From contig NZ_BMLW01000011.1 of assembly GCF_014645515.1 (NCBI RefSeq), forward strand, positions 62,001 through 126,000: a stretch of DNA of 64,000 nt. The letters are read 5' to 3'. The stretch is from Oceanobacillus neutriphilus (GTDB lineage Bacteria; Bacillota; Bacilli; Bacillales; Amphibacillaceae). Below are positions 37,655 through 46,137 of the stretch, one piece after another. Within the stretch, counting starts at the first letter, position 1; each line of letters opens with the position of its first letter. The notes below the pieces were generated by a model. It had not been told where the DNA came from. It saw only the letters and a list, made by a program, of their open reading frames with translations, and made no database searches. A program made the translations under genes and the position numbers.

Positions 37655-37945
37655 TTAAACAAACTCTACTTTCACTAAGCCTTCTTCTGCTAAACGATCT
37701 ATGAATCTGAGTACCTGTTCACTGCATTCATACTCTCTCACATCATATTCCTTAACTAATGATTGAATAAGATCCTGGATAGAGATAGGCTCTTTCATAC
37801 AATCCCAAATCTCTCCTCCTGTTTCACCAAGATTGTAGTACTTTCCATTCTCAATACTTAACATGACCTTTTCCCCGTCCATATCGCTGACAATCAATCC
37901 CTCTAATTGACTTACAATATCGTTGTTTGAAATCGTCTTATTCAT
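37655..37945 (-). CDS. Lasso peptide RRE protein (B1, PqqD-like)
   Basis: 96 residues, PqqD-like RiPP recognition element: short beta strands (GEKVMLSIENGKYYNLGETG) and a winged-helix part (GEIWDCMKEPISIQDLIQSL). It binds the leader peptide, here through its WKEP motif in place of the usual YxxP, and delivers it to B2. It overlaps the kinase gene by 4 nt (ATGA), so the two are translationally coupled. Confidence 0.93.
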   Translation of the reverse strand: MNKTISNNDIVSQLEGLIVSDMDGEKVMLSIENGKYYNLGETGGEIWDCMKEPISIQDLIQSLVKEYDVREYECSEQVLRFIDRLAEEGLVKVEFV

Positions 37946-38925
37946 ATTACTATCTCTCCCTTTTGATAGATTGGAGCTGCTTTTTTATCATTTAAATTAG
38001 TATCCTTCGTAATTAATCTCAGAATATAGTCCACTAATTCATTGGCTGTAAATCGTGAGACAGGACGTATGATTCGATAAAAATCAAGATTATTCGCCAA
38101 ATTAGCCGAAAATGCAAAGTGCCAATCCAATAATTCCGAACGGTTTATCATAAAATTACGATAGGTATTATGAAACAGGACAGGGAAACGTGCTAATTTT
38201 GGGATGGATGCTATTTCAATATCATTTTGATTAGCTTCACTTAATACAAAAATCCCGGCTAAAGGTATTGGTCTATCAACAAAATGGTCATTAACCGGTA
38301 TATTAAATTTTGTTTCTCTATTATAGATTGGTTTAAATTGATTAGACTCCATACCAAAGTGATCTAAGCTTTCCTGCCATAATTTTTGCTGCGGATAAGA
38401 AGGTATAGCTAGCGGAATATTATCTTCAGATAGTGTCACTACCATAATGTCGTCTGTCAGTAATGGAAAGCCGCGATTTAAAAATGCGGAGGCGAGTGTT
38501 GATTTTCCTGCACCGGAATCTCCCACAACAGCATAGGCTTTCTCATTAATGACAATGCAGCTTCCGTGTATCGGCAATGTTTTTCTTTGCATGAGCAAAA
38601 CACCCAAACATGTTCCAAGCATGTAAAGCCGGATTTGATTATTGTTTGAACCCTCTATTGCTGAGAATGAAATAGTCCTTCCATCTTCAATTCTATAAAT
38701 GGCCACACCCGGAACTTTAATCATGCAAAAATTCTTTTTTATGTAGTAGTAAGCATCTGGTTCGGCAAGCTTTGACCATAAGGAAGATAAATTGGTTTCC
38801 TTTATTGTTAAATCTGCTTCATCAAAATTTTCGCAGCTGACAGGTATTAATTCTGGTAATGGGAAATCACTTAAAATATTTAATCCAAATGCTCGATAGG
38901 AATGAATTTTTGAAGTTTCAAACAT
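37942..38925 (-). CDS. Lasso peptide kinase (HPr kinase-like K protein)
   Basis: 327 residues. The second half is an HPr-kinase-like P-loop domain: H120 (LPIHGSCIVI), Walker A V-V-GDSGAGKST (135-143) and acidic LLTDDIMVV (D158, D159). The first half is a diverged N-terminal domain. Proteins of this type in lasso clusters phosphorylate the C-terminal serine of the precursor (paeninodin type). The precursor here ends in Ser, which fits. It follows the precursor by 211 bp with a terminator between, and is coupled to B1. It is not the HPrK of carbon catabolite control, which has no such partners. Confidence 0.9.
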   Translation of the reverse strand: MFETSKIHSYRAFGLNILSDFPLPELIPVSCENFDEADLTIKETNLSSLWSKLAEPDAYYYIKKNFCMIKVPGVAIYRIEDGRTISFSAIEGSNNNQIRLYMLGTCLGVLLMQRKTLPIHGSCIVINEKAYAVVGDSGAGKSTLASAFLNRGFPLLTDDIMVVTLSEDNIPLAIPSYPQQKLWQESLDHFGMESNQFKPIYNRETKFNIPVNDHFVDRPIPLAGIFVLSEANQNDIEIASIPKLARFPVLFHNTYRNFMINRSELLDWHFAFSANLANNLDFYRIIRPVSRFTANELVDYILRLITKDTNLNDKKAAPIYQKGEIVI

Positions 38926-38987
38926 CTATTAATCACCTTCTTTTTATAATAAACAGGCTATTGCAGAGAGGTGGAATACAGGAAACA

Positions 38988-39027
38988 AGAAAAAATGAGC
39001 CCTTATACAAACAGGATGGTATAAGGG
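38988..39027 (-). terminator. Intra-operon terminator after the lasso precursor
   Basis: Minus-strand CCCTTATAC (39019-39027) pairs with GTATAAGGG (39000-39008), then CTCATTTTTTC. Placed between precursor and kinase, it would let the precursor RNA exceed that of the enzymes. The rest of the 38926-39136 gap has no gene. Confidence 0.8.
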
Positions 39028-39136
39028 CCAATAATCTACCGGCTGCAACTATTCGAAGAGCACTGCGATTCAGGTTTAAGTATCTATCTTTGGATGAAGA
39101 ACATGTTGATCTTGTAAAATTCTCTCAATGTACTGC

Positions 39137-39280
39137 TTAACTTATGTCTTCTCCCGGATTCGGATCAGGTTTATTATGTCTGCCAATAAAAAATCCATCC
39201 CAAGAATCACCTGTCCATTTCGCCATTGTTTCTTTAATATCCAATAATTCCAATTTTGGTTCTTTCCAATGCTTTTTCAT
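39137..39280 (-). CDS. Lasso peptide precursor (A peptide)
   Basis: 47 codons, ATG preceded by GGAGGTGATACAA inside the end of the cyclase gene, which it overlaps by 47 nt. Leader MKKHWKEPKLELLDIKETM has a WxxP recognition motif and Thr at -2. The predicted 28-residue core starts with Ala1 (AKWTGDSWD), has Asp9 as acceptor for a 9-residue macrolactam ring, bulky Phe, Arg and His in the tail, and a C-terminal PDPNPGEDIS ending in Ser, the expected phosphorylation site. The Ala1-Asp9 ring and the proline- and acid-rich tail recall paeninodin, but the sequence is otherwise different. Cleavage point and ring are predictions from family rules. Confidence 0.92.
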   Translation of the reverse strand: MKKHWKEPKLELLDIKETMAKWTGDSWDGFFIGRHNKPDPNPGEDIS

Positions 39281-41222
39281 TTGTATCACCTCCTTTAAGG
39301 TCAAATGTTTTCAGAAATCGATAAACGATGATACTACGCATTAGCAACCTGAGCTCAGGTTTAAAAGCAAAAGCTCCCTTTGGTTCTTCCATAGCTGCTG
39401 ACAGGGCGTTTCTGATTGAATCTGTATTCAAATATTGTGTTATATTCTTATCATTTAAAAGCTCCTTCACCTCATTAATAAAATCCGGCCAACAGGATAT
39501 CATGCGGTGAAGCCAATCTGCTGCCTGGACACCATATTTCGTTTGGTTTAACCGCACTTTATCAGGCAAATATCCTTTTGTTGCATTTCTGATTAGCGCC
39601 CGGTCCATTCCGTTATTTATGAATTGATCTAATGGCAGGGACATACAATATTTAATTACCCGGACATCATTTGTCGGGTCACGCATCAATACCCCATACT
39701 GCAGGGATAGCTTTGAAAATGCTACTCCATTAGAATTCCAAATAAATTCATTATCAATCAGGTAGGTTCTTTGATTTAAAATGGTAAGTTCAGTTAGCCC
39801 ATCAGCCCCAATACCATACTTTTGAATTTTTTCAAACACATTCATTTTATTAGCAAAATCAGGATTCACAAGCATTGGAAATGGATTATCTTCTTCCTTG
39901 TTTAAAAACGGAAATGCCTGTTTACTTATAAGCGATAACAGCTTCTTTCTGCCCACCCCGATGTTTCTGCTGTAAGGTGTAAATTCACGGGCAAAACGAA
40001 CCCACTTCATTTTCTTTAATAAGTGTCCATAATATTGCATTGCCGGTCCCCAGGATATTGTAAAATTCCCTCTGGCACCGCTTAACAAAACTCCGACGTT
40101 ATCCTTGGCGGCCTGTTCAAAAATCCCCTTCATCCAAAATGAATTCTCAAAAAACTTATAAGGTGTTTCCATAATATCCAGCCAGTCATCTATATCATGG
40201 TATGGATTTTTACTATCCAGACTTAAATAATGATCTTCAATATTCCCTACATAATCAACCGATGCATGAATATATGGACGTTCATCCGGCAAATAGTTTC
40301 CTGGTGTATAGTCATTAAAATCTGCAGCCGGGATTGAACTGTAGGTATGTAATTTTTTATTTTGCTTTCGCAGCGTTTTTGCAGCAAAACTGACAACAGA
40401 GCCAGAATCAAGGCCGCCACTCAGCTGAGAACCGACAGATTTAAATGTACGCAATCTCGAATCAACTGCTTTCTGGAATATATCACGGAAACCCTCCACA
40501 TATTCATCGTCTTTCTTGAATCTGATTTTGTCATTAAATGACAGCACCTGATATTTCGAAAGCTTCACCCTTCCATCAGCTACAGTAATCGTATGAGATG
40601 GCGGGATCTGCTGAATATCCTTTATAATTGTTCTTGATACATCAATGGCATCTATAAAGGTCGATATTGCTAAATACTCAGCCAGCCATTCCTCATTTAA
40701 TTGTCTGTTAACATATGGCAGCTTTAACAGCGGCTCCATAACTGTACAAAATGCGAATCGCTGGTCATCAGAGAAATAGTAGAGTGACCTTGAACCAGAA
40801 AAATCTCTTGCCCCAAATATCTTTTGATTTTTTTCATCCCAAATCATAAAGGCAAAATCGCCAACCAAATATTTAGGAACCTCCCCGCCCCATTTTGTGT
40901 AAGCAAGTAATATCAATTGGCTATCCGGCATCCCTTTTCTTTCTCCCATATGAACTCCCAATCTATCAAATAGATCATCCCGATTATCGATGATTGCATC
41001 TGACGTAATTGCCAGTTGTCTTGTCTCATCATAAAAAGGAAGCTGTTCATGAATTGATTCAGGCGTAATCCACTGCGCATGACAGCCTAAAAACACATTT
41101 TTCTTACTCCAGATTTGTATATCATCAGCCGGAAACTTCCTTAATGCCAGCATCATCTGCCGTCCAAATTGTTGCGGAACAGTATCTTTCACGTGATAAA
41201 TTCCAGCAATTGCACTCATCAT
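39234..41222 (-). CDS. Lasso cyclase, asparagine synthetase-like (C protein)
   Basis: About 662 residues from ATG 41222 (GGAG 5 nt before; ATG 41219 also possible). N-terminal glutaminase-like domain (about 1-215) begins MMSAIAGIYHV: Ala stands where glutamine amidotransferases have catalytic Cys, so ammonia release is not expected. Synthetase domain has the pyrophosphate loop SQLSGGLDSGS (about 264-274), which adenylates the Asp9 side chain so that the core amine closes the ring. Ends IIGY, overlapping the precursor gene. First gene of the lasso operon, under two SinR-type sites. The frame is open to 41273 but has no ribosome site there. Confidence 0.93.
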   Translation of the reverse strand: MMSAIAGIYHVKDTVPQQFGRQMMLALRKFPADDIQIWSKKNVFLGCHAQWITPESIHEQLPFYDETRQLAITSDAIIDNRDDLFDRLGVHMGERKGMPDSQLILLAYTKWGGEVPKYLVGDFAFMIWDEKNQKIFGARDFSGSRSLYYFSDDQRFAFCTVMEPLLKLPYVNRQLNEEWLAEYLAISTFIDAIDVSRTIIKDIQQIPPSHTITVADGRVKLSKYQVLSFNDKIRFKKDDEYVEGFRDIFQKAVDSRLRTFKSVGSQLSGGLDSGSVVSFAAKTLRKQNKKLHTYSSIPAADFNDYTPGNYLPDERPYIHASVDYVGNIEDHYLSLDSKNPYHDIDDWLDIMETPYKFFENSFWMKGIFEQAAKDNVGVLLSGARGNFTISWGPAMQYYGHLLKKMKWVRFAREFTPYSRNIGVGRKKLLSLISKQAFPFLNKEEDNPFPMLVNPDFANKMNVFEKIQKYGIGADGLTELTILNQRTYLIDNEFIWNSNGVAFSKLSLQYGVLMRDPTNDVRVIKYCMSLPLDQFINNGMDRALIRNATKGYLPDKVRLNQTKYGVQAADWLHRMISCWPDFINEVKELLNDKNITQYLNTDSIRNALSAAMEEPKGAFAFKPELRLLMRSIIVYRFLKTFDLKGGDTNEKALERTKIGIIGY

Positions 41223-41241
41223 ATCTTCTCCAATATATAGG

Positions 41242-41270
41242 ATTATCCGATTGTTCTTATTAAAGAACAA
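41242..41270 (-). promoter_or_regulatory. Proximal lasso promoter with SinR-type operator 1
   Basis: Minus strand TTGTTC (41265-41270), 17-bp spacer, GATAAT (41242-41247). The 16-bp inverted repeat GTTCTTATTAAAGAAC (41253-41268) fills the spacer: one arm matches GTTCTYT fully, the other in six of seven. Confidence 0.7.
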
Positions 41271-41358
41271 CAAGTTTTAAAAAAAACTAAATTCTGCTAT
41301 TAATTAAGAGCAGTTTATTTAGATAGTCATTTTAAAAAAAGAAAGTAAATATGTTATT

Positions 41359-41388
41359 GTTCTATATAAAGAACATACATCATTTCAA
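41359..41388 (-). promoter_or_regulatory. Distal lasso promoter with SinR-type operator 2
   Basis: GTTCTATATAAAGAAC at 41359-41374 has the same GTTCT-N6-AGAAC layout as operator 1, centres 106 bp apart (about ten helical turns). It overlaps a second promoter-like pair on the minus strand, TTGAAA (41383-41388), 16 bp, TATAGA (41361-41366). The 41223-41478 gap has no gene. Confidence 0.65.
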
Positions 41389-41478
41389 ATAATAATTCAA
41401 TACTTATTCCTGATTTTTTTGAAAATTATTTAATATTCATAGACTTCTTCCTAATCAGCTGCAGCATCTAAAACACTT

Positions 41479-42174
41479 CTATTTGTTGATAAATTGATCG
41501 TATCTTTTGATTTTAACTGTGCTGCCGCAAACAGAAATAGAATGTGATGGAGGTACCTGCGTGATACTTTTATAAATGGTAGTCATCGGGTTCATATGAT
41601 CAACTCTATCCGGGTCAGCCAGGAAAAAGTCTGCAATCCAAACCTCATTGAAGCGCTTCTCTACATATGGCAATGATAATAGCGGCTGTATTAATGTACA
41701 AAATGCAAAATGCTCTTGATTATGAAAATAATAAAGCGTCCTTGCCCCCGAGTAATCTCTCGCACCGAAAAGTTTCTGATATTTTCCGTCCCAAATCATA
41801 AATGCAAAATCACCTGCCAGATATTCCGGTAATGCTTCTCCCCATTTTTGATAACCAAGCAATATTAACTGGCTGTCCGGCAGAGCCTGATTCCTGGAAC
41901 GATCCATTTCTAGCCTGTCAAATAATTCATTGCGATTATCTATCCCTGCATCAGCAGTAATTGCCAGTTGTTTCTCCTTATCATAATAAGGTAAAATTTC
42001 CTCCGCTGGCGCAGGCGTTATCTGCCGGGTATGACAGCCGAGAAAAATATTTTCCTGCTGCCACAGTACCGTATCATCCCCAAGGAACCGTTGCAATTCC
42101 TTCATCATTATATATATATGATTTCCCTGTACCTGTTTATTGTAAAACGGATAAATTCCAGCAATAGCTCCCAG
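41479..42174 (-). pseudogene. Remnant of a second lasso cyclase (glutaminase-like domain only)
   Basis: About 231 codons matching the first 215 residues of the cyclase at 39234-41222 (GAIAGIYPF, FLGCHTRQITP, LPDSQLILLGYQKWGEALPEYLAGDFAFMIWD, FGARDYSGARTLYYF, QVPPSHSISV). It stops at the domain border (RYDQFINK); the synthetase half is missing. Ribosome site GGGAGG lies 8 nt before CTG, the codon aligning with the Met of the intact copy; a GTG at 42183 overlaps the ribosome site. It is coupled to the PIG-L gene upstream. It is probably a decayed duplicate, though a stand-alone role cannot be excluded. Confidence 0.7.
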
Positions 42175-42179
42175 AAAAA

Positions 42180-43157
42180 TCACCTCCCATTCATCAATTT
42201 TTTCATTTTATTTTTTGAATAATGATGCTTGCTGTGAATAGAAGACTCCTTTATTTGAACATGTTTAATAAACTTAGAATGCCGATTAATAAATGGCTTG
42301 ATTCTTGCTTCCTGGAAATTTGAATACGTTAATATTTCTTTTTCCAAATCATCTAAATCCGCCTTTCGGATGGCTTCTCCCATTAAATAATATTTAGCAA
42401 CATCCTGCGATTGATGACAAGCCAGCATTTGTTTCTTTATCTTGTACTGATTGTCTGATAGCTTCATTATAGTTTCCTCAGTATTAGCTGATTTGGAGTT
42501 CCTAAAATGAATATTCTCTGTACCAAGGGGCTGCAGCTCGTTGTATTCTGCCCACTCAAATACATTAGAAAAGTCCAGCTGCTTACAAACGGATTTAACA
42601 ACATAGCTTGTTATATCATGATCATTGTGTCCCCCCTCCACACAGTGAACATAAACTTTTTTGGGCTGGTATTTTTCCATTAAAAAAAGAACATCCTTCG
42701 CTATTTCCCTTAAATAGCGATGTGTTCCAGCATCAGGAAATCCAAGACAATGTATATTTTCTCTTGGTATATTTAATAGTGATAATCCGTGCAGGCCTTC
42801 TCTATATCTCTCCTCCGCTCTATCTTTTGAAAAGGCTTTATTCATCCGCCAGCTCTCGCCAATTAACCCGGATCCATTCGTCACATATGTTATGACGGAT
42901 TTCTCACCCTTTTGCTGATGATCGTATAAAACGGAAGTTAAACCCAGAACCTCATCATCAGGATGTGCTGCAAAAACAAGTATATCCGCTTTTGTTGTTG
43001 TATTATCCGGTAATGCTCTCCCCATCATTTTTTCGGGATATCTATACAATCCCCGTGTATATTCAATAAGTTTAATTGTTCTCTCCTCACCAAGTGTCCT
43101 TTTAATACCTTTAAAAATCATGCTCCTGATATTTATAACAGCCAAAATAATCACCAT
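42180..43157 (-). CDS. PIG-L/LmbE-family deacetylase
   Basis: 325 residues. Zinc site motifs AAHPDDE (near 66) and VEGGHNDHD (near 185) of the PIG-L family, which removes acetyl groups from N-acetylglucosamine residues or related metabolites. An N-terminal hydrophobic segment (VIILAVINIRSMIF) and basic C-terminal tail. It is near the 3' end of the eps transcript, 29 bp after the acyltransferase gene. Together they could swap acyl groups on an amino sugar of the polysaccharide; that pairing is inference. Confidence 0.87.
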   Translation of the reverse strand: MVIILAVINIRSMIFKGIKRTLGEERTIKLIEYTRGLYRYPEKMMGRALPDNTTTKADILVFAAHPDDEVLGLTSVLYDHQQKGEKSVITYVTNGSGLIGESWRMNKAFSKDRAEERYREGLHGLSLLNIPRENIHCLGFPDAGTHRYLREIAKDVLFLMEKYQPKKVYVHCVEGGHNDHDITSYVVKSVCKQLDFSNVFEWAEYNELQPLGTENIHFRNSKSANTEETIMKLSDNQYKIKKQMLACHQSQDVAKYYLMGEAIRKADLDDLEKEILTYSNFQEARIKPFINRHSKFIKHVQIKESSIHSKHHYSKNKMKKLMNGR

Positions 43158-43186
43158 CCAACCTTTATTCGTTGTTTCTGTGAATC

Positions 43187-44320
43187 TTATGAAGTCTTTC
43201 TGATTAATAGTCTTTCTGCAATTTTCCGCAAGTAAACATGAAATAAACGGGATTTATTTATTCGAAATAAAAAATGGAAAAACTGTGACTTTAATGTTTT
43301 ATTGGTGAATGTATATTCTACATTCTGTCTATTGACTGCTCCCCATTTGTATTTATAGGCTTCCTCTCCCTTTAAGAAATCGAAATGCTGACATCCTTCT
43401 TTACCGGCATCAAGGATAAGATGATAAATTAATAGCTGACCTGCTGAATACTTTCCAAATTCAGTATCAAAGCTTGGAATATAAAAATAGAATCTATTTC
43501 CATCGGTCATGCCGAAATGTACTGCAATAATTTGCTTATTTATTTCCAAATAAGAAAGATGTAATAATTCGTTCTGAAAAAGATTCTTTGCAGTTAATAG
43601 TGCGTACTCCCTCTCTTTCCGATTATTATATTTACTGGGAGTTTCCGTACCATTCCATCTTCTCTGATGCAGCTCAAATAATTTATTCATCACAGGTTCT
43701 ATATCTGTTTCTCTTCTTACTCTTTGATAAAGGTATTCCCCTTTTTGTCTGATTAGCTTTCTTTGTTTAAAAAGTATTTTCTTAACATACTTGTTATTTA
43801 GTCCAAACTTCTCCTGTTCCATATTTTGATCAAGTATGATATAAGGACAATCTACCGTCTTTACTTTCTCTATCATTTTAAAACCATCTAGTAAACTATC
43901 AGAAAAGATTTTATTATATATGGAATCTCCGGGTAAGTCTGACCATACTATACAGTCCCACTTTCTCCTGTCCTCTATAAGCTTCTTTATTATCAGGTTA
44001 AAGATCTCTTCCATATCATATTTTTTTGAAATAACTGGTACTAAATAATCTGCCGCCCCTAATCCAATTGGCCGGATGACAGTAAAGCTCCAGGTTGCTT
44101 TATAACTGTAAAGAGGGACAATCGCTATGGTATTCATTCCTTCTTTAACTTCTATCATATAAGGATGTATTGTTTTGCAGTTTTTTTGATATTCCCACCA
44201 GTTTTTCATCCAGCTGCCCTCCTGGAAAATGGTAAATTCATGAGTTTTCTCGTTAAAAATACTGCATTCAGAAAATAATCTTTCCACTGCATCCTCATCT
44301 TTATGCAGAATAACTTCCAC
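43187..44320 (-). CDS. CelD/BioF2-like GNAT acyltransferase
   Basis: 377 residues of the GNAT type found in polysaccharide clusters (CelD-like, distantly FemAB-like): typical parts are FFELHQRRW-type KLFELHQRRWNGTE near 214, LSYLEINKQIIAVHFGMTDGNRFYFYIPSFD near 265 and FDFLKGEEAYKYKWGA near 327. It transfers an acyl group to a sugar or peptide. It starts 29 bp after the ABC transporter gene on the same strand. The acceptor is unknown. Confidence 0.85.
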   Translation of the reverse strand: MEVILHKDEDAVERLFSECSIFNEKTHEFTIFQEGSWMKNWWEYQKNCKTIHPYMIEVKEGMNTIAIVPLYSYKATWSFTVIRPIGLGAADYLVPVISKKYDMEEIFNLIIKKLIEDRRKWDCIVWSDLPGDSIYNKIFSDSLLDGFKMIEKVKTVDCPYIILDQNMEQEKFGLNNKYVKKILFKQRKLIRQKGEYLYQRVRRETDIEPVMNKLFELHQRRWNGTETPSKYNNRKEREYALLTAKNLFQNELLHLSYLEINKQIIAVHFGMTDGNRFYFYIPSFDTEFGKYSAGQLLIYHLILDAGKEGCQHFDFLKGEEAYKYKWGAVNRQNVEYTFTNKTLKSQFFHFLFRINKSRLFHVYLRKIAERLLIRKTS

Positions 44321-44349
44321 TCCCCTGTCCTCCTTTAAAAGCTCATACC

Positions 44350-46116
44350 TTACATAATGGATTGATTCAGCTTATTATTTACCGATACTAACCTGCCGTT
44401 GTTTATCCTGTAGACAATGTCACAATTTTCAATGGTACTTAATCGATGTGCTATGATAATTAAAGTCTTATTTCCTTTCAGTTTATTGAACGCATTCATA
44501 ATTTCTTTTTCCGTTTTATTATCTAATGCAGAAGTTGCCTCATCCATAAATAATATCTCCGGATTATGGTATAACGATCTTGCAATGCCGATTCGCTGGC
44601 GCTGCCCCCCTGATAATTTAACTCCTCTTTCGCCAACCGGTGTATCAAGCCGGTTTGGAAGCTCTTCTACAAATTTCTTTAACTGGGCCTGCTCTAAAGC
44701 TCTCCAAACCTCTTCATCCTCAATTTGATCATCATTTAATCCAAAAGCAACATTTCTGCGGATAGAATCATCCGAAAGAAAAATAGCCTGCGGGATATAC
44801 CCAATCTTCTCCTGCCATAAAGATCGCTGCTCCAATAGATCTATACCATCAACTAAAATACTCCCCTTTTCAGGCGGGAACAAGCCTAATATAATATCAA
44901 CAATCGTTGTTTTACCGGCTCCTGATTCTCCGACAAACGCAACTGATTTCCCAATAGGAATCGATAAAGAAACGTCTTGAACAGCATACTTATTTTGATT
45001 TGGATACTTGAAAGATACTTCATCCATTTGAATGGTGTTGTGAAATATTTTTTCTCCCCGGCTCATTTCCATATCATTTTGACTGGATAACAGAACATCT
45101 TTATTCATAAATAAATCATCATACACAATGTGTAAAGCCGGCATACTGTACCGCATTATCGTAATCAATGAAACAACACGGTTTATAGAAGGCATCAGCC
45201 GAAATGCTGCCATAGCAAATAATGCCATTGTTGAAATAAAATGAGATAAATTTGTCCCCTGAAGAATAATGATCAGTGCTGTTATTAGAACGATTGCCAC
45301 CAGCATTGTTTCGATAAAGTATCTAGGAACAATTTCCAGCATTTTTAAGTATTTTGTATTATTTGCTTGAACTTGACTGTGCTCCGTATATTCCTTTATA
45401 AAAAAATGCTCTCTCCCGGAAACCTTTACTTCTTTACTGGCTCCAAGCCCCTGATTTACCCACTTTATCATTTTTCCGGTTACCTCTTGATGTTCTTCCC
45501 CGAGATAACTGATTTTTTTACGATAGCTGATAAAAAACAGGCAGACACTTCCCCCTAATAAGACAGCTGCTGCTGCGGTTGCCAACGGGGATGTTATTAA
45601 CAATAGTGCTGCAATAAACAGGATTACCAGAATCTCCGTTAATAATTGAAATCCGGAAATCATTATTCCATTGAAGACTTTTGCTACTTCTTCGTTTACA
45701 TTTCTCAAAAGATCAGCCGTGTTTTTCTGTAGATGAAAGGTGTAGGGCTTGGTTAAATACGCCTGAAATAAATCCCGGGATAATCTTACTTTTTGATTCA
45801 ATGTCACTGTAATTTGAGTGTAATTAAAAATAAGTAAATACACATTTTTAACGATAAATACCGCTAATAAGATGACTACTGCAAATATGATAAAGGCGTT
45901 TACTGTCTGGAAGTTAAACCAGTCGTATACATTTTCAAGGACAGGCTGCTCCTGGATCACTTTTGGATTTACAACAATTCCAACAAAGGGAACAATGATG
46001 CCTATACTGATGGTTTCAAATACTGCTGCGACAATCATCATAATAAGTAAAATGATTAGTTTCTGCTTTTCTCTTTTTGAAAAAAGTCTTAGTAGTTTAT
46101 GAACATTATTCGCCAT
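44350..46116 (-). CDS. PglK-like ABC transporter, candidate EPS flippase
   Basis: 588 residues: membrane domain (about 1-325) and ATPase domain (about 355-580) with GESGAGKTTIVDIILG, LSGGQRQRIGIARSL and ILFMDEATSALD. The membrane domain resembles PglK, the lipid-oligosaccharide flippase of Campylobacter: S-x-x-EK start, ETISIGIIVPFV, a VPRYFIETM stretch near 273, then FAMAAFRLMPSINRV. No Wzx/MATE-type flippase is present in the operon, so this ABC protein is the best candidate to turn the undecaprenyl-linked unit outward. The bcr1-like element lies directly upstream. Confidence 0.82.
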   Translation of the reverse strand: MANNVHKLLRLFSKREKQKLIILLIMMIVAAVFETISIGIIVPFVGIVVNPKVIQEQPVLENVYDWFNFQTVNAFIIFAVVILLAVFIVKNVYLLIFNYTQITVTLNQKVRLSRDLFQAYLTKPYTFHLQKNTADLLRNVNEEVAKVFNGIMISGFQLLTEILVILFIAALLLITSPLATAAAAVLLGGSVCLFFISYRKKISYLGEEHQEVTGKMIKWVNQGLGASKEVKVSGREHFFIKEYTEHSQVQANNTKYLKMLEIVPRYFIETMLVAIVLITALIIILQGTNLSHFISTMALFAMAAFRLMPSINRVVSLITIMRYSMPALHIVYDDLFMNKDVLLSSQNDMEMSRGEKIFHNTIQMDEVSFKYPNQNKYAVQDVSLSIPIGKSVAFVGESGAGKTTIVDIILGLFPPEKGSILVDGIDLLEQRSLWQEKIGYIPQAIFLSDDSIRRNVAFGLNDDQIEDEEVWRALEQAQLKKFVEELPNRLDTPVGERGVKLSGGQRQRIGIARSLYHNPEILFMDEATSALDNKTEKEIMNAFNKLKGNKTLIIIAHRLSTIENCDIVYRINNGRLVSVNNKLNQSIM

Positions 46117-46137
46117 TTCCTCACCTTTTTAATTTTA

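Noticed and set aside
37942-38925. HPrK/P of carbon catabolite repression
   Set aside because: Only the P-loop half is alike; it is coupled to B1 of the lasso operon and the N-terminal domain differs.
39144-39344. Plus-strand 66-codon frame across the lasso precursor
   Set aside because: It is the antisense shadow of the precursor and cyclase end; no ribosome site, and the minus-strand frame meets every lasso rule.
42180-46116. A second complete lasso cluster (ABC exporter, acyltransferase, deacetylase, cyclase-like)
   Set aside because: No precursor, B1 or B2 gene is present, the cyclase-like gene lacks its synthetase half, and the ABC protein resembles PglK.
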